64,000 nt of DNA from an uncultured Muribaculaceae bacterium (lineage in GTDB: Bacteria; Bacteroidota; Bacteroidia; Bacteroidales; Muribaculaceae): NCBI GenBank assembly GCA_910583525.1, contig CAJTXL010000002.1:1-64000 (forward strand), given 5' to 3'. Positions 50,171-58,252 of this stretch are shown piece after piece. How positions within the stretch are numbered: position 1 is the stretch's first letter; the number at the start of each line of letters is the position of its first letter. Made by a program: the position numbers and the translations under genes. Under the pieces are notes generated by a model that saw nothing but the letters and a program-made list of their open reading frames with translations, searched no databases and was not told the DNA's origin.

Positions 50171-51640
50171 TTAGAGGCGCACTTTTGTGGCTTTGTTGCC
50201 CTGGCGGCGGATGAAGATGCCGTTTTCGGGGTTGGCTACGCGTATGCCTTGCAGATTGAAGTATTCAACGGGGGCGTTGCTGTAGTCGGGTTCGACGTAG
50301 ATGTCTTCGACACCGGCAACTTTGCCGTCGTACTGGTATGCGCCGACGCTGACAGCGCCTTCACGAAGGTATCCGCGGCAGTCGATGGTGGGGATGAGGT
50401 TTTCTGTAGTCCATTCGGCCGAGTTGGCGATGCCTGCGCCTACGAGGGGCGAGTTGGCACGGATGATGGGCAGGAAGGGAACGAAGCCCTGGTCGCGTGT
50501 GCCGAGTTCTGTCGAAACGCCGAGTACTACCATCGAAGCGTCTTTGCAGAGGCCGATGGTGTTGTGTGCAGCGGCAGCTCCGGTTGTGAGGTCGGGGTCG
50601 TCGATATATTCGTTCACGCCGCGTTCTGCGCCGTAGAGGATGTTGTTCTTTGCAACGATGGCTGTGCGGTCGGTGTCGGCGATAGAGCCGCCGTTTTCGC
50701 TGAGCACGGTTGCTTTGTTGACAAAGGCGAAGTTGTTGAACATGTAGAGGGGAGCCTGCTGGAAGAAGAGACGGATAACGCCGTCGCCGCCGTAGAAGGT
50801 GTTGTTGATGAGGGCTGTCTCACATTCTTCGTAGCCTGAGATGTCGATAGCGGCCTGATAGGGGTCGATTGATTTGTTGTCGACGAATGTCGAGTTTGTG
50901 ATGACAAGTTTCTTGTTGCACGACATTTTCTGACCGTCGGAGTTTTCGTAGATGTCGATAGCGGTGCCTTGTCCGCCCTGTTGGAGCTGGTTGTTGTAGA
51001 AGGTGCAGTTGTCTACATAGAGTTCGCCCTTGCTTTCACCTTCGACTTCGTTGCCGCGTTGCATGATTGCGCCGCCACGTGCACCGCCGCCGATGATGTA
51101 GTTGCCTTCGAAGTAGGAGTTCGACACGCGCACGATGTGTCCGCGGCTTGCGATTGCGCCGCCACCCGAGCCGGCTTCGTTGTCTTTGAATGTGCAGTGG
51201 TCGATAGTGAGCTCTTCACCGTCGAAGAACACGGCGCCGCCGCCCCAATAACCTACCTGGCGTCCGTTGGCGAAGTTGATGCCGTAGAGTTTGAGGTTAG
51301 TGTTTGCGCGTGCTGCGAGGATGCGCGGAGCCTGGCCTTCGGTGCCGGGTTTTGCTGCGCCGAGAATGGTGCTGTTGTCGCCTATGATGCTGAGCTGTTT
51401 GTTTTCGCCCACATTGAGGGTGCCGCCGATGGTGAATGTGGCGTCTTTTTCGAGGTGTATCACGGTCTCTTCGTTTTCGAGAACGCAGAGAACTGCCATA
51501 TCGACAGTCTGGTAGGGTTTTGCCTGAGAGCCGTCGTTTTCGTCAGAACCTTTGGGCGAAACATAGATGTCCGTCACTGCAAAAGCCTGCGAAGCGCCTA
51601 CGAGGACGGCTGCGAGAGCGAGTAGATGTTTTTTGTTCAT
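50171..51640 (-). CDS. Secreted beta-helix protein with FNLQG-type tail, tandem copy 1
   Basis: A 489-residue protein with a signal peptide (about 1-21). DIYVSPKGSDENDGSQAKPY introduces a right-handed beta-helix (about 25-400): INFANGRQVGYWGGGAVFFD, HCTFKDNEAGSGGGAIASRG, NCTFYNNQLQQGGQGTAIDI and ISGYEECETALINNTFYGGD. The C-terminal tail (VEYFNLQGIRVANPENGIFI, then a basic Arg-Arg-Gln-Gly-Asn-Lys segment) is shared with the downstream copy and with the protein at 13989. It is placed 29 nt after the GH16 gene at 51670-52872 and so probably belongs to the same operon. A role in surface capture of the glucan is inferred only from position. Confidence 0.76.
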   Translation of the reverse strand: MNKKHLLALAAVLVGASQAFAVTDIYVSPKGSDENDGSQAKPYQTVDMAVLCVLENEETVIHLEKDATFTIGGTLNVGENKQLSIIGDNSTILGAAKPGTEGQAPRILAARANTNLKLYGINFANGRQVGYWGGGAVFFDGEELTIDHCTFKDNEAGSGGGAIASRGHIVRVSNSYFEGNYIIGGGARGGAIMQRGNEVEGESKGELYVDNCTFYNNQLQQGGQGTAIDIYENSDGQKMSCNKKLVITNSTFVDNKSIDPYQAAIDISGYEECETALINNTFYGGDGVIRLFFQQAPLYMFNNFAFVNKATVLSENGGSIADTDRTAIVAKNNILYGAERGVNEYIDDPDLTTGAAAAHNTIGLCKDASMVVLGVSTELGTRDQGFVPFLPIIRANSPLVGAGIANSAEWTTENLIPTIDCRGYLREGAVSVGAYQYDGKVAGVEDIYVEPDYSNAPVEYFNLQGIRVANPENGIFIRRQGNKATKVRL

Positions 51641-51669
51641 AGCTATTGATTTAAATTGTTAATGAATTC

Positions 51670-52872
51670 TTATTGGAATACGCGCACATAGTCGACTTCG
51701 TAGTGTGCCGGAAGCGCGGCTTCGTCGATACCTTGCTGGCCACCCCAGCCTCCGCCCCATGCGAGGTTGAGGATGATGTAGAAATCTCTGTCGAAAGGCC
51801 AGTCGAGCCAGTTGGGCGAGTTTTTCTTGAAAGTGTAGCGTACTTTGTCGTCGACGAGCCATTGCAGCTTGTCGGGGGTCCATACGAGTGAGTATACATG
51901 GAACTCTGTGTAGTTGGTCGGCACGCGCACCGAGTAGTGGTGCTTGTTGGCAGGGGCGCCGCCGTTGTACTTCGATGTATGAGCCGTGAAGTGTACAACG
52001 TCGGGGTCGAATCCTACCTGCTCCATTATGTCGATTTCGCCCGAGCGCGGCCAGAAACCGTAGTGGTCGTCGTTGGGCATGAGCCATATTGCGGGCCAGG
52101 TGCCGCGTACGTCCGACAGTTTTGCGCGCACGTCGATGCGTCCGTAAAGGAATTTGACTTTATTGCGCGACTGTATGCTTGCCGAGGTGAAGCGCTTTTC
52201 GTTTTCGCCGATGGAGCGGAGATATGCTTCGTCTTCGCGGACGGTGAAGTGTGCTATGCCGTCGTAAACGTTGACGTTTTCGAGGCGTGCGTCGGTGTAG
52301 TATTGATCTTCACCGTTGCGCACATTGCCGACTTCATAGCCCCAGTAACGGCTGTCGGGCAGGCCTTCGTAATCGAACTCGTCGTGGAACACCATTGTCG
52401 AGTATCCCTCGGGGATGGCTATATCGTAGACTTTTTCGGGCTGAGCCGAAAGTTTGCCGTTGTCGTCCACCGCAAGGACATATCTTTGACTATCGGAAAC
52501 ATTGGAAACAAGGCCGCTTGCAGATGCGGCGTATAGGGCGGTGGGAGCGGCCGAGAGAGTTGCGGTGTCGCTTATTTCGGAGCCGTCGGCGCGTGTGATT
52601 TTTACTGAGAGCGAAGCGGCGTCGGCCCATTCGACGGTTTTGTCGCGGCCGACTTCGACGCACAGATGTCCGCGCGCATCGGTGGTGGCGCTGAGACTTT
52701 CGCTTGCCATTTCGTTGCCTTCGGCGTCGTTGACGCTTATGTTGAGGCTTACGGTTTCCGAAGCGGCGGCTTTGCCCGACAGGTCGGATATGTTGGCCTG
52801 GTATAGTACCGGCTCGGCGGCGAAGGCGGTGGCCGCAAAGGCGAGCAGGGCGGTTGTGAGCAGGGTTTTCAT
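51670..52872 (-). CDS. GH16 beta-glucanase with an N-terminal beta domain
   Basis: A 400-residue secreted enzyme with a signal peptide (about 1-19). Residues about 20-145 form a beta domain homologous to the whole small protein encoded at 53312-53782 (YQANISDLSGKAAASETVSL, ending ALYAASASG and VDDNGKLS). The GH16 domain (about 155-400) has TMVFHDEFDYEGLPDSRYWG, GTWPAIWLMPNDD and the catalytic SGEIDIMEQVG with Glu279 as nucleophile and Glu284 as acid/base, then HVYSLVWTPDKLQWLVDD and a terminal HYEVDYVRVFQ. The motif fits the laminarinase-type branch (beta-1,3 or mixed-linkage glucans). Its ATG shares one nucleotide with the preceding stop (TAATG), so it is coupled to the small gene upstream. 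Confidence 0.9.
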   Translation of the reverse strand: MKTLLTTALLAFAATAFAAEPVLYQANISDLSGKAAASETVSLNISVNDAEGNEMASESLSATTDARGHLCVEVGRDKTVEWADAASLSVKITRADGSEISDTATLSAAPTALYAASASGLVSNVSDSQRYVLAVDDNGKLSAQPEKVYDIAIPEGYSTMVFHDEFDYEGLPDSRYWGYEVGNVRNGEDQYYTDARLENVNVYDGIAHFTVREDEAYLRSIGENEKRFTSASIQSRNKVKFLYGRIDVRAKLSDVRGTWPAIWLMPNDDHYGFWPRSGEIDIMEQVGFDPDVVHFTAHTSKYNGGAPANKHHYSVRVPTNYTEFHVYSLVWTPDKLQWLVDDKVRYTFKKNSPNWLDWPFDRDFYIILNLAWGGGWGGQQGIDEAALPAHYEVDYVRVFQ

Positions 52873-53315
52873 TATTGGCGTTTGAAGAAACGTTTTACAA
52901 AGGGCGCAGCCGATGCAGAGGCGATGCGCACGATATAATGGCCGGAAGCGATGCTCGAGAGGCTTAAGCAGCCGTCGCGGTCGGTCTTGGCCGAAAGTAC
53001 TTTGCGGCCGTCGACAGAGAAGATTTCGACTACGGCCGGGTCTTCGGTTCCTATTACGGCGAGCATGCTGCCGTCGGCGCTTACATATGCCGACAAAGAG
53101 CCGCTTTCTACTGCCGTTATGCCCGACTGTTTGGCGACGGCAGCGCTCAGCATGCCGTGCGACAGCAGTGTGGTGCCGTTCGAGGCGTAGCCCGAGGCCA
53201 CCGCATCTATTGCGTGCTCGACGCCGTTTTCCGCACCGCCGAAAGGCACGAAGCCTTGCGCGTTGAGGGCAACGGCTGCCGAGAGCAGCACTATTGATAT
53301 TGCTGTCTTTTTCAT
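52872..53315 (-). CDS. Small secreted protein with type IX-like tail
   Basis: A 147-residue protein with a signal peptide (about 1-20). The short middle part (GFVPFGGAENGVEHAIDAVA) has no recognised domain. Residues about 70-147 form a beta-rich C-terminal tail with EIFSVDGRKVLSAKTDRDG and LSLSSIASGHYIVRI, the order expected for a type IX-like sorting domain, ending in a basic KRFFKRQ. So it is mostly a secretion tail with little cargo. It overlaps the upstream small gene by 4 nt and the downstream GH16 by 1 nt, so the three are translationally coupled. Its function is unknown; it could be a fragment or partner of the neighbouring beta-domain protein. Confidence 0.65.
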   Translation of the reverse strand: MKKTAISIVLLSAAVALNAQGFVPFGGAENGVEHAIDAVASGYASNGTTLLSHGMLSAAVAKQSGITAVESGSLSAYVSADGSMLAVIGTEDPAVVEIFSVDGRKVLSAKTDRDGCLSLSSIASGHYIVRIASASAAPFVKRFFKRQ

Positions 53316-53782
53316 TTTACTTCGACGGTAGAGATTTCGCCATTGTCAGAAATGGTGACACTGAATTTTTTGCCCGAGGGAGAGGTGAGCAGCACTGCTG
53401 ACGCCGTTTTTGCATGCACGGCACGGGGCACGCTCATTATCTGCTGGCATACCGAGCCTGCGTATCCGCTGCCGAGGTCGACGGCTGTCTCCATGAAATA
53501 TGTCTTGGCGGCCCAGTCGAGGTCGTCGAGGCTTGTCGCGCTCTTGGTGCCGATTGTTACGTATGCCACGCCTGTGGGCGAGGTCGTTACATTGTGTTCT
53601 TCGCCGAAAACGACTTTGCCGTCGGCAGCCGCTTCGCGGATAGACACGCGTACTTTCACGGCAGTGTCGGCGGCCGGAGTTCCGTCGGCGGCCTGCACGG
53701 TGCGCGCGTAGTTCATCGTTGTGGCTGCGTCGGCTATAAGTGCGCCGGCAAGGAGTGCTAATGACAAGAGGATTTTTTTCAT
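53312..53782 (-). CDS. Small secreted beta-domain protein related to the GH16 N-terminal domain
   Basis: A 156-residue protein with a signal peptide (about 1-19). It matches a widespread Bacteroidota secreted domain often found at the start of larger proteins: NYARTVQAADGTPAADTAVK, VSIREAAADGKVVFGEEHNV followed by TTSPTGVAYVTIG, DWAAKTYFMETAVD, and QIMSVPRAVHAKTASA (the SVPRAxxAKTA hallmark), ending VTISDNGEIS. The same order is seen in the first 145 residues of the GH16 protein two genes downstream, so one is probably a detached copy of the other. It starts 40 nt after the middle GH16 gene and overlaps the next small gene by 4 nt (ATGA). Its function is unknown. Confidence 0.68.
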   Translation of the reverse strand: MKKILLSLALLAGALIADAATTMNYARTVQAADGTPAADTAVKVRVSIREAAADGKVVFGEEHNVTTSPTGVAYVTIGTKSATSLDDLDWAAKTYFMETAVDLGSGYAGSVCQQIMSVPRAVHAKTASAVLLTSPSGKKFSVTISDNGEISTVEVK

Positions 53783-53822
53783 ATCGTGCTTGGTTTGTTA
53801 TCGTTTGGTTTTTAGGAGTTTC

Positions 53823-54680
53823 TTATTTGAATACACGCACATAGTCGATTTCAAACTCTTGAGGCAGTGCAGACATGTCGACGCCTTGGTTGCCGCCCCA
53901 GTCTCCGCCGAAAGCGAAGTTGAGAATAAGGTAGAATGGTTTGTCGAAAGGCCATTGGCGGTAGGTGGCGTCTTCTTCACGGGTGACGGTGTACTGCTCC
54001 TCGCCGTCCATATACCATGTGAGGGAGTCGGGTGTCCACCGCAGCGCGTAGGTGTGGAACCCGTCCTGAACGCCGGGCACGTCTATCACGTGTGTCTTTT
54101 GTGTGTTGATGACGTGGTTGTAGGTTTCGGAGTGTGCCGAAAAATGTATTTTGTCAGGCATGTAGCCCACGTTTTCCATTATGTCGATTTCGCCGCAAGC
54201 GGGCCATTTGCCGTAAGAACGGTCGGTCGGCATCATCCATATTGCCGGCCATGTGCCGAGGCCCTTGGGGAGCTTGGCGCGCACTTCGACATAGCCGTAT
54301 GTCCAGTCGTGTTTGCCGCGTGTGATGAGGCTTGCCGAGCTTACGGGGCGCATTTCGCCGTCGATGACGGCGCTGTCGGCAATTGCCGTAAGGCGCAGGG
54401 TGCCGTTTTCGACGCGTGCGTTATCTTTACGTCCTACGGTATAGTATTGCAGCTCGTGGTTGCGAAGGTAGCCTTGTTCGTAGCTCCACTTGGTGCTGTC
54501 GGGCATGCCGTCGGTGTCGAATTCATCGTTGAAAACGAGGTTTGTGCAGCCGTTCGGTATTGCGATGGTGTCGGCGCCAACGGTGTCGACGGTCGATGTG
54601 GTCTTGTCGCCTGCGGTTTTGTAGCAAGAGGCTGTCGCGGCTGCCAGTGCCAATATTGTAATTACGGGAATGTATCTCAT
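53823..54680 (-). CDS. GH16 beta-glucanase lipoprotein
   Basis: A 285-residue lipoprotein (lipobox ATASC, Cys19). A short linker rich in Thr/Asp precedes the GH16 domain (about 40-285): NLVFNDEFDTDGMPDSTKWS, GTWPAIWMMPTDRSYGKWP and the catalytic CGEIDIMENVG (Glu164 nucleophile, Asp166, Glu169 acid/base), then HTYALRWTPDSLTWYMDGEE and a terminal EFEIDYVRVFK. It resembles laminarinase-type GH16 enzymes that cut beta-1,3 or mixed-linkage glucans internally. The lipid anchor suggests surface or periplasmic action. It is one of three GH16 genes in a row; the catalytic domains are similar in length but clearly diverged, implying different cleavage preferences. Confidence 0.92.
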   Translation of the reverse strand: MRYIPVITILALAAATASCYKTAGDKTTSTVDTVGADTIAIPNGCTNLVFNDEFDTDGMPDSTKWSYEQGYLRNHELQYYTVGRKDNARVENGTLRLTAIADSAVIDGEMRPVSSASLITRGKHDWTYGYVEVRAKLPKGLGTWPAIWMMPTDRSYGKWPACGEIDIMENVGYMPDKIHFSAHSETYNHVINTQKTHVIDVPGVQDGFHTYALRWTPDSLTWYMDGEEQYTVTREEDATYRQWPFDKPFYLILNFAFGGDWGGNQGVDMSALPQEFEIDYVRVFK

Positions 54681-54730
54681 GGTGTCTTTTTATGATTTAT
54701 ATAAGGTGGTCGGAGAAGTTTTTTCCGGCA

Positions 54731-55555
54731 TTATTGAAATACTCTCACGTAGTCTATCTCGTAGCGCTGTGGCAGTGCGCCCGTATCGACACCTTCCTGT
54801 CCGCCCCATCCGCCGCCTACGGCGAGGTTGAGAATCAGATAGAAATCGCTGTCGAAAGGCCACGAAGTCCAGTCGGCTTTCTCTTCGCGCTCGAGCGAGT
54901 GGCATTCTTGTCCGTCATATAGCCATGTGAGTTTTGAGGGAGTCCATTTCAATGCGTAGGTGTGGAATGTGCCTACGGCTTCGGGTGCTTCGTATACGAA
55001 GTTTTTCTGCACGCCGCGCATGTGGTTGTAGCGCTCTGAGTGTGCGGCGAAGTGGATGTTACGTGGTGCATAGCCCACGTGCTCCATTATGTCGATTTCG
55101 CCCGAGCGCGGCCATGCGCCGTAGACAGAGTGCTGCGGCATCATCCATATTGCCGGCCAGCTGCCGCGGAACGACGGTATTTTAGCGCGGACTTCTATAT
55201 ACCCGTAGCGCCATGCCTGTCTGGTGTTGAGCGAAGCCGATGTTACGGGACATACAGAGCCGTCGATGGTAGCGCTGTCGTTGCGGGCCTCTATTACCAG
55301 TACGCCGCCTTCGCAACGGGCGTTTGTGCCTTCGGTGTAGAATTGCATTTCGCCGTTGCGCACATATCCGATTTCAAAAGCCCATTTGGTCGAGTCGGGA
55401 AGCCCCGGAGTGTTGAACTCGTCGGAAAACACCATCCGTGTGTATCCGTCGGGAATTGCGACGTTGTCAGGCTCGCCCGAAGCTACTGTCGTGACTGTAG
55501 CCCCGATGAGGACGATTGCGCCGATGGCGACTGCATATTTAGCGATTGGTTTCAT
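54731..55555 (-). CDS. GH16 beta-glucanase, first gene of the PUL3 minus-strand operon
   Basis: A 274-residue protein starting MKPIAKYAVA; an upstream in-frame ATG (55585) sits close to the -7 box and is disfavoured. The N-terminal hydrophobic segment (about 6-26) is a signal peptide or anchor without a lipobox cysteine. The GH16 domain (about 33-274) has RMVFSDEFNTPGLPDSTKWA, GSWPAIWMMPQHSVYGAWPR and SGEIDIMEHVG (Glu153 nucleophile, Glu158 acid/base), then HTYALKWTPSKLTWLYDGQE and a terminal YEIDYVRVFQ. It is followed after 50 nt by the second GH16. An exact -7 box lies 32 nt upstream of its ATG, marking the operon start. Expected substrates are beta-1,3 or mixed-linkage glucans. Confidence 0.9.
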   Translation of the reverse strand: MKPIAKYAVAIGAIVLIGATVTTVASGEPDNVAIPDGYTRMVFSDEFNTPGLPDSTKWAFEIGYVRNGEMQFYTEGTNARCEGGVLVIEARNDSATIDGSVCPVTSASLNTRQAWRYGYIEVRAKIPSFRGSWPAIWMMPQHSVYGAWPRSGEIDIMEHVGYAPRNIHFAAHSERYNHMRGVQKNFVYEAPEAVGTFHTYALKWTPSKLTWLYDGQECHSLEREEKADWTSWPFDSDFYLILNLAVGGGWGGQEGVDTGALPQRYEIDYVRVFQ

Positions 55556-55587
55556 TGCGTTGCTGATTTCGGGTAAGAACCACAACG

Positions 55588-55595
55588 CAAAATTA
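55588..55595 (-). promoter_or_regulatory. -7 promoter box of the GH16 operon (TAATTTTG)
   Basis: TAATTTTG on the minus strand is an exact TAnnTTTG match 32 nt upstream of the first GH16 ATG. No TTTG is found at the -33 spacing, which fits a promoter needing an activator such as the adjacent hybrid two-component regulator (inference). Confidence 0.5.
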
Positions 55596-55683
55596 GGGAT
55601 GCTTTGTCAGAACGGTTTGAGCGTATGGCTATGTTTGTAGCATATGTGTCCGACGGCTTGCGTATTTGTCGCCGATGCTTGCA

Positions 55684-58032
55684 CTATTGTCGCCTGTCGC
55701 CGTTTATTGCCACATATCGTGTCGGCGACATGCCATAGAACTCTTTGAATACCGTAGAGAAATGTGACAGCGACGAGAAGCCTGTGGCATAGGCCACTTC
55801 GGAGACTGCCATACGTTTTTCGGTGAGCAGATGTGCCGCATGCCGCATGCGCGCCTGCTTGATGTATGTGCTCGGGCTGGTGGCCGTGAGCGCTTTGAGG
55901 CGGCGGTGCAGGTGCGAGCGGCTTACGCCAGTCTCGGAGGCGATGAGTTCTACCGACAGGTCGGGGTTGGCGAGTTCGCGCACGACGAAAGCTTCGACGC
56001 GTTCGAGAAGCTTGTCGTCGCTCGACTGCATGCCGGCGACCTCTTCGTTGACAGGCTCCGTGCCGGTGAATTTCTGTTTCAGCACCCTCCGGGAGTGTAT
56101 GAGCATGCCTATGCGCTTGTCGAGGTGGCTCATGGTGAAGGGTTTGGTGATATAATCGTCGGCACCGGCTTCAAGACCTTCCATGCGCTGGTCGTCGGCG
56201 GCCTTGGCGGTGAGCATTATCACGGGGATTTCGCATATGTCGCCGTTTGCACGTATGCGGCGGCACATTTCGGCGCCGTCCATTACGGGCATCATCACGT
56301 CGGTGACGATGCAGTGCGGACGGTATCTGATGGCGGCTTCGAGGCCTTCTGCGCCGTTTTTTGCCGTGACGATGTTGTATTCGGAGCGCAGGTTCGCCTT
56401 GATGTAGCTTAGAATGGACGCATCGTCTTCAACCACCAATATGGTATACGCCTTTGTCATGGCGCAGTCTGTATCCGTGTCGGGTACAAGGCTTTGCTGC
56501 GCCTTGGCGTTGTTGTCGCCGTTGTCTGTGCTGTCGTCGACTTGGTAGCCGCCCGAGGCGATTTCCGCTTCGGTGTAGTCGCTTTGGCCCATGGGTACTA
56601 TTATTGCGAATGTTGTGCCTTGGGGGCCGCTGTTCTCTACATATACCGAACCGTGATGCACGCCCATGAGCTTGCGCGAGAGGTGTAGTCCTATGCCTGT
56701 TCCGCTGCGGTTTGCTTCGCCTTCGATTCGGTAGAAGCGCTCGAAAATGCTTTCGACATATTCGGGAGCTATGCCGGGCCCTTGGTCGGATATGCGTATG
56801 CGCAGCTTTCCTGTGCCGTCGACATCGGCTCTGAGGCTTACTTTTCCGCCCTTGGGCGAGAATCGCAGGGCGTTGGAGAGCACATTGAAGACGACTTTGT
56901 CGATTTTGTCGGCGTCGAGCCATGTTTCGGTCGGAACGGCATCGTCGATATCGACCGACAGCTCGATGTTCTGCTGTGCCAAAACGCCGGTGAAGGCGTC
57001 GGCTATGCGCCGCAGCATGGCACGTATGTCGACCGGCGTCACTGCGAGGCCCATGCGTTGGTTGTCGAGTTTTCGCAGGTCTATTACCTGCGAAATCATG
57101 CGCAGGATGCGCGCGCCGTTGTTCTCCATCATCTCGAATGTGCGTCGGGTGCGCGCATCGGCACTTGCCTTTTTCAGTTCGGCTATAGGGCTGAGCACGA
57201 GGGTGAGGGGAGTGCGGATTTCGTGCGATATGTCGGTGAAAAACTGTAGTTTGTCTTCCATCAGCTTCTCGTCGAGGCTGCGCTGCCGTCTTTTTCGGCG
57301 TCTGCGTGAGCGGTTGCGGAACAGAAGTACCGCGCCGGCGGCCGAAGCGACTATTACAAAAGCGTATAATGTCTTTGCCCACCATGTGAGGTAGAACGGC
57401 GGCAGTACTTTGAGCGTCAGGCTGCGCTCCATGGCCGGGCCGTTGCCAATGCCGGCCTTTACGGTAACGGTGTGTTCGCCGGGGCTTAACTCCGGCAGCG
57501 GAATGGTGTTGACTCCGGCCGGAACGAGCTGCGACGCGCCACCCGGCGAGACGGTGATTTCGTAGCGTACGTCGCCGGGGCGGCTGAATTCAATGGCCCC
57601 GAAACCAATGTTGAGCGATGCTGCGTCGGCGTCGAGCACGACTGTCGGATTGTCGGCGAGCAGTACCGTGTTTACTCCCGACGTGCCGTCGGGGTCTGTG
57701 CTGCGGTAGCTCAGTTCGGTAAATTCAAGGCCGTCGAGGGCCCGTGGCGCGTCGAAGTCGCCCGGAATGAACGACACCACGCCGCCAACGCCGCCGAAAT
57801 AAAGGCGTCCTGAAGCGTCGGAGTATGAAGCACCACGTTTGAACTCCCTGTGTTTGAGCCGTTCGGCCGGAATGCCGGTGCTGAACCGCTCTGTGTCGGG
57901 GTCGAAGCGCAGTATGCCGTCGGCGCCGCTAAGCCACAGTTTGCCGTCTTTGCCGGGCAGTATGCTGTAGAGCATAGGCGATTTGAGCCCGTGTGCCTCT
58001 TCGTAAACGAATGTCTTGCCTTCGGAAATCAT
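55684..58032 (-). CDS. Hybrid two-component regulator, C-terminal part (kinase, receiver, AraC output)
   Basis: This open frame gives 782 residues, but its first Met is internal to a longer protein whose N-terminal part lies in another frame (58253-59716). Domains, numbered from this Met: last propeller blades (1-95), a Y_Y_Y domain (about 140-212), a membrane helix (about 216-237), a histidine kinase dimerisation domain with His270 in TDISHEIRTPLT, an ATPase domain (NVLSNALRFSPKGG, SDQGPGIAPEY, SGTGIGLHLSRKLM), a receiver with Asp578 in IVTDVMMPVMDG, and an AraC-type DNA-binding domain (about 675-775, VELIASETGVSRSHLHRRLK). It is the output half of a sensor for periplasmic oligosaccharides and probably controls the flanking GH16 and SusCD genes. 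As written it lacks most of the sensor. Confidence 0.9.
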   Translation of the reverse strand: MISEGKTFVYEEAHGLKSPMLYSILPGKDGKLWLSGADGILRFDPDTERFSTGIPAERLKHREFKRGASYSDASGRLYFGGVGGVVSFIPGDFDAPRALDGLEFTELSYRSTDPDGTSGVNTVLLADNPTVVLDADAASLNIGFGAIEFSRPGDVRYEITVSPGGASQLVPAGVNTIPLPELSPGEHTVTVKAGIGNGPAMERSLTLKVLPPFYLTWWAKTLYAFVIVASAAGAVLLFRNRSRRRRKRRQRSLDEKLMEDKLQFFTDISHEIRTPLTLVLSPIAELKKASADARTRRTFEMMENNGARILRMISQVIDLRKLDNQRMGLAVTPVDIRAMLRRIADAFTGVLAQQNIELSVDIDDAVPTETWLDADKIDKVVFNVLSNALRFSPKGGKVSLRADVDGTGKLRIRISDQGPGIAPEYVESIFERFYRIEGEANRSGTGIGLHLSRKLMGVHHGSVYVENSGPQGTTFAIIVPMGQSDYTEAEIASGGYQVDDSTDNGDNNAKAQQSLVPDTDTDCAMTKAYTILVVEDDASILSYIKANLRSEYNIVTAKNGAEGLEAAIRYRPHCIVTDVMMPVMDGAEMCRRIRANGDICEIPVIMLTAKAADDQRMEGLEAGADDYITKPFTMSHLDKRIGMLIHSRRVLKQKFTGTEPVNEEVAGMQSSDDKLLERVEAFVVRELANPDLSVELIASETGVSRSHLHRRLKALTATSPSTYIKQARMRHAAHLLTEKRMAVSEVAYATGFSSLSHFSTVFKEFYGMSPTRYVAINGDRRQ

Positions 58033-58252
58033 CGACAGCCCTGCGGCGGTTGCGACATATATTCGCCCTTGGCTGTCTTCGGTGATGGAATAGACGCAGT
58101 TGTTGCCCAGGCGCCTATTGGCGATGTTGAAGTGTTCAAAGGTGCCGTCTGATTTCCTGAGTCTCGACAGTCCGGCGTCGCTTGAACCGAGCCATACGTC
58201 GCCGTTGTGGTCGAAGCATATGGCGTGGATGGAGTTGCCGCAAAGCTGCCGC

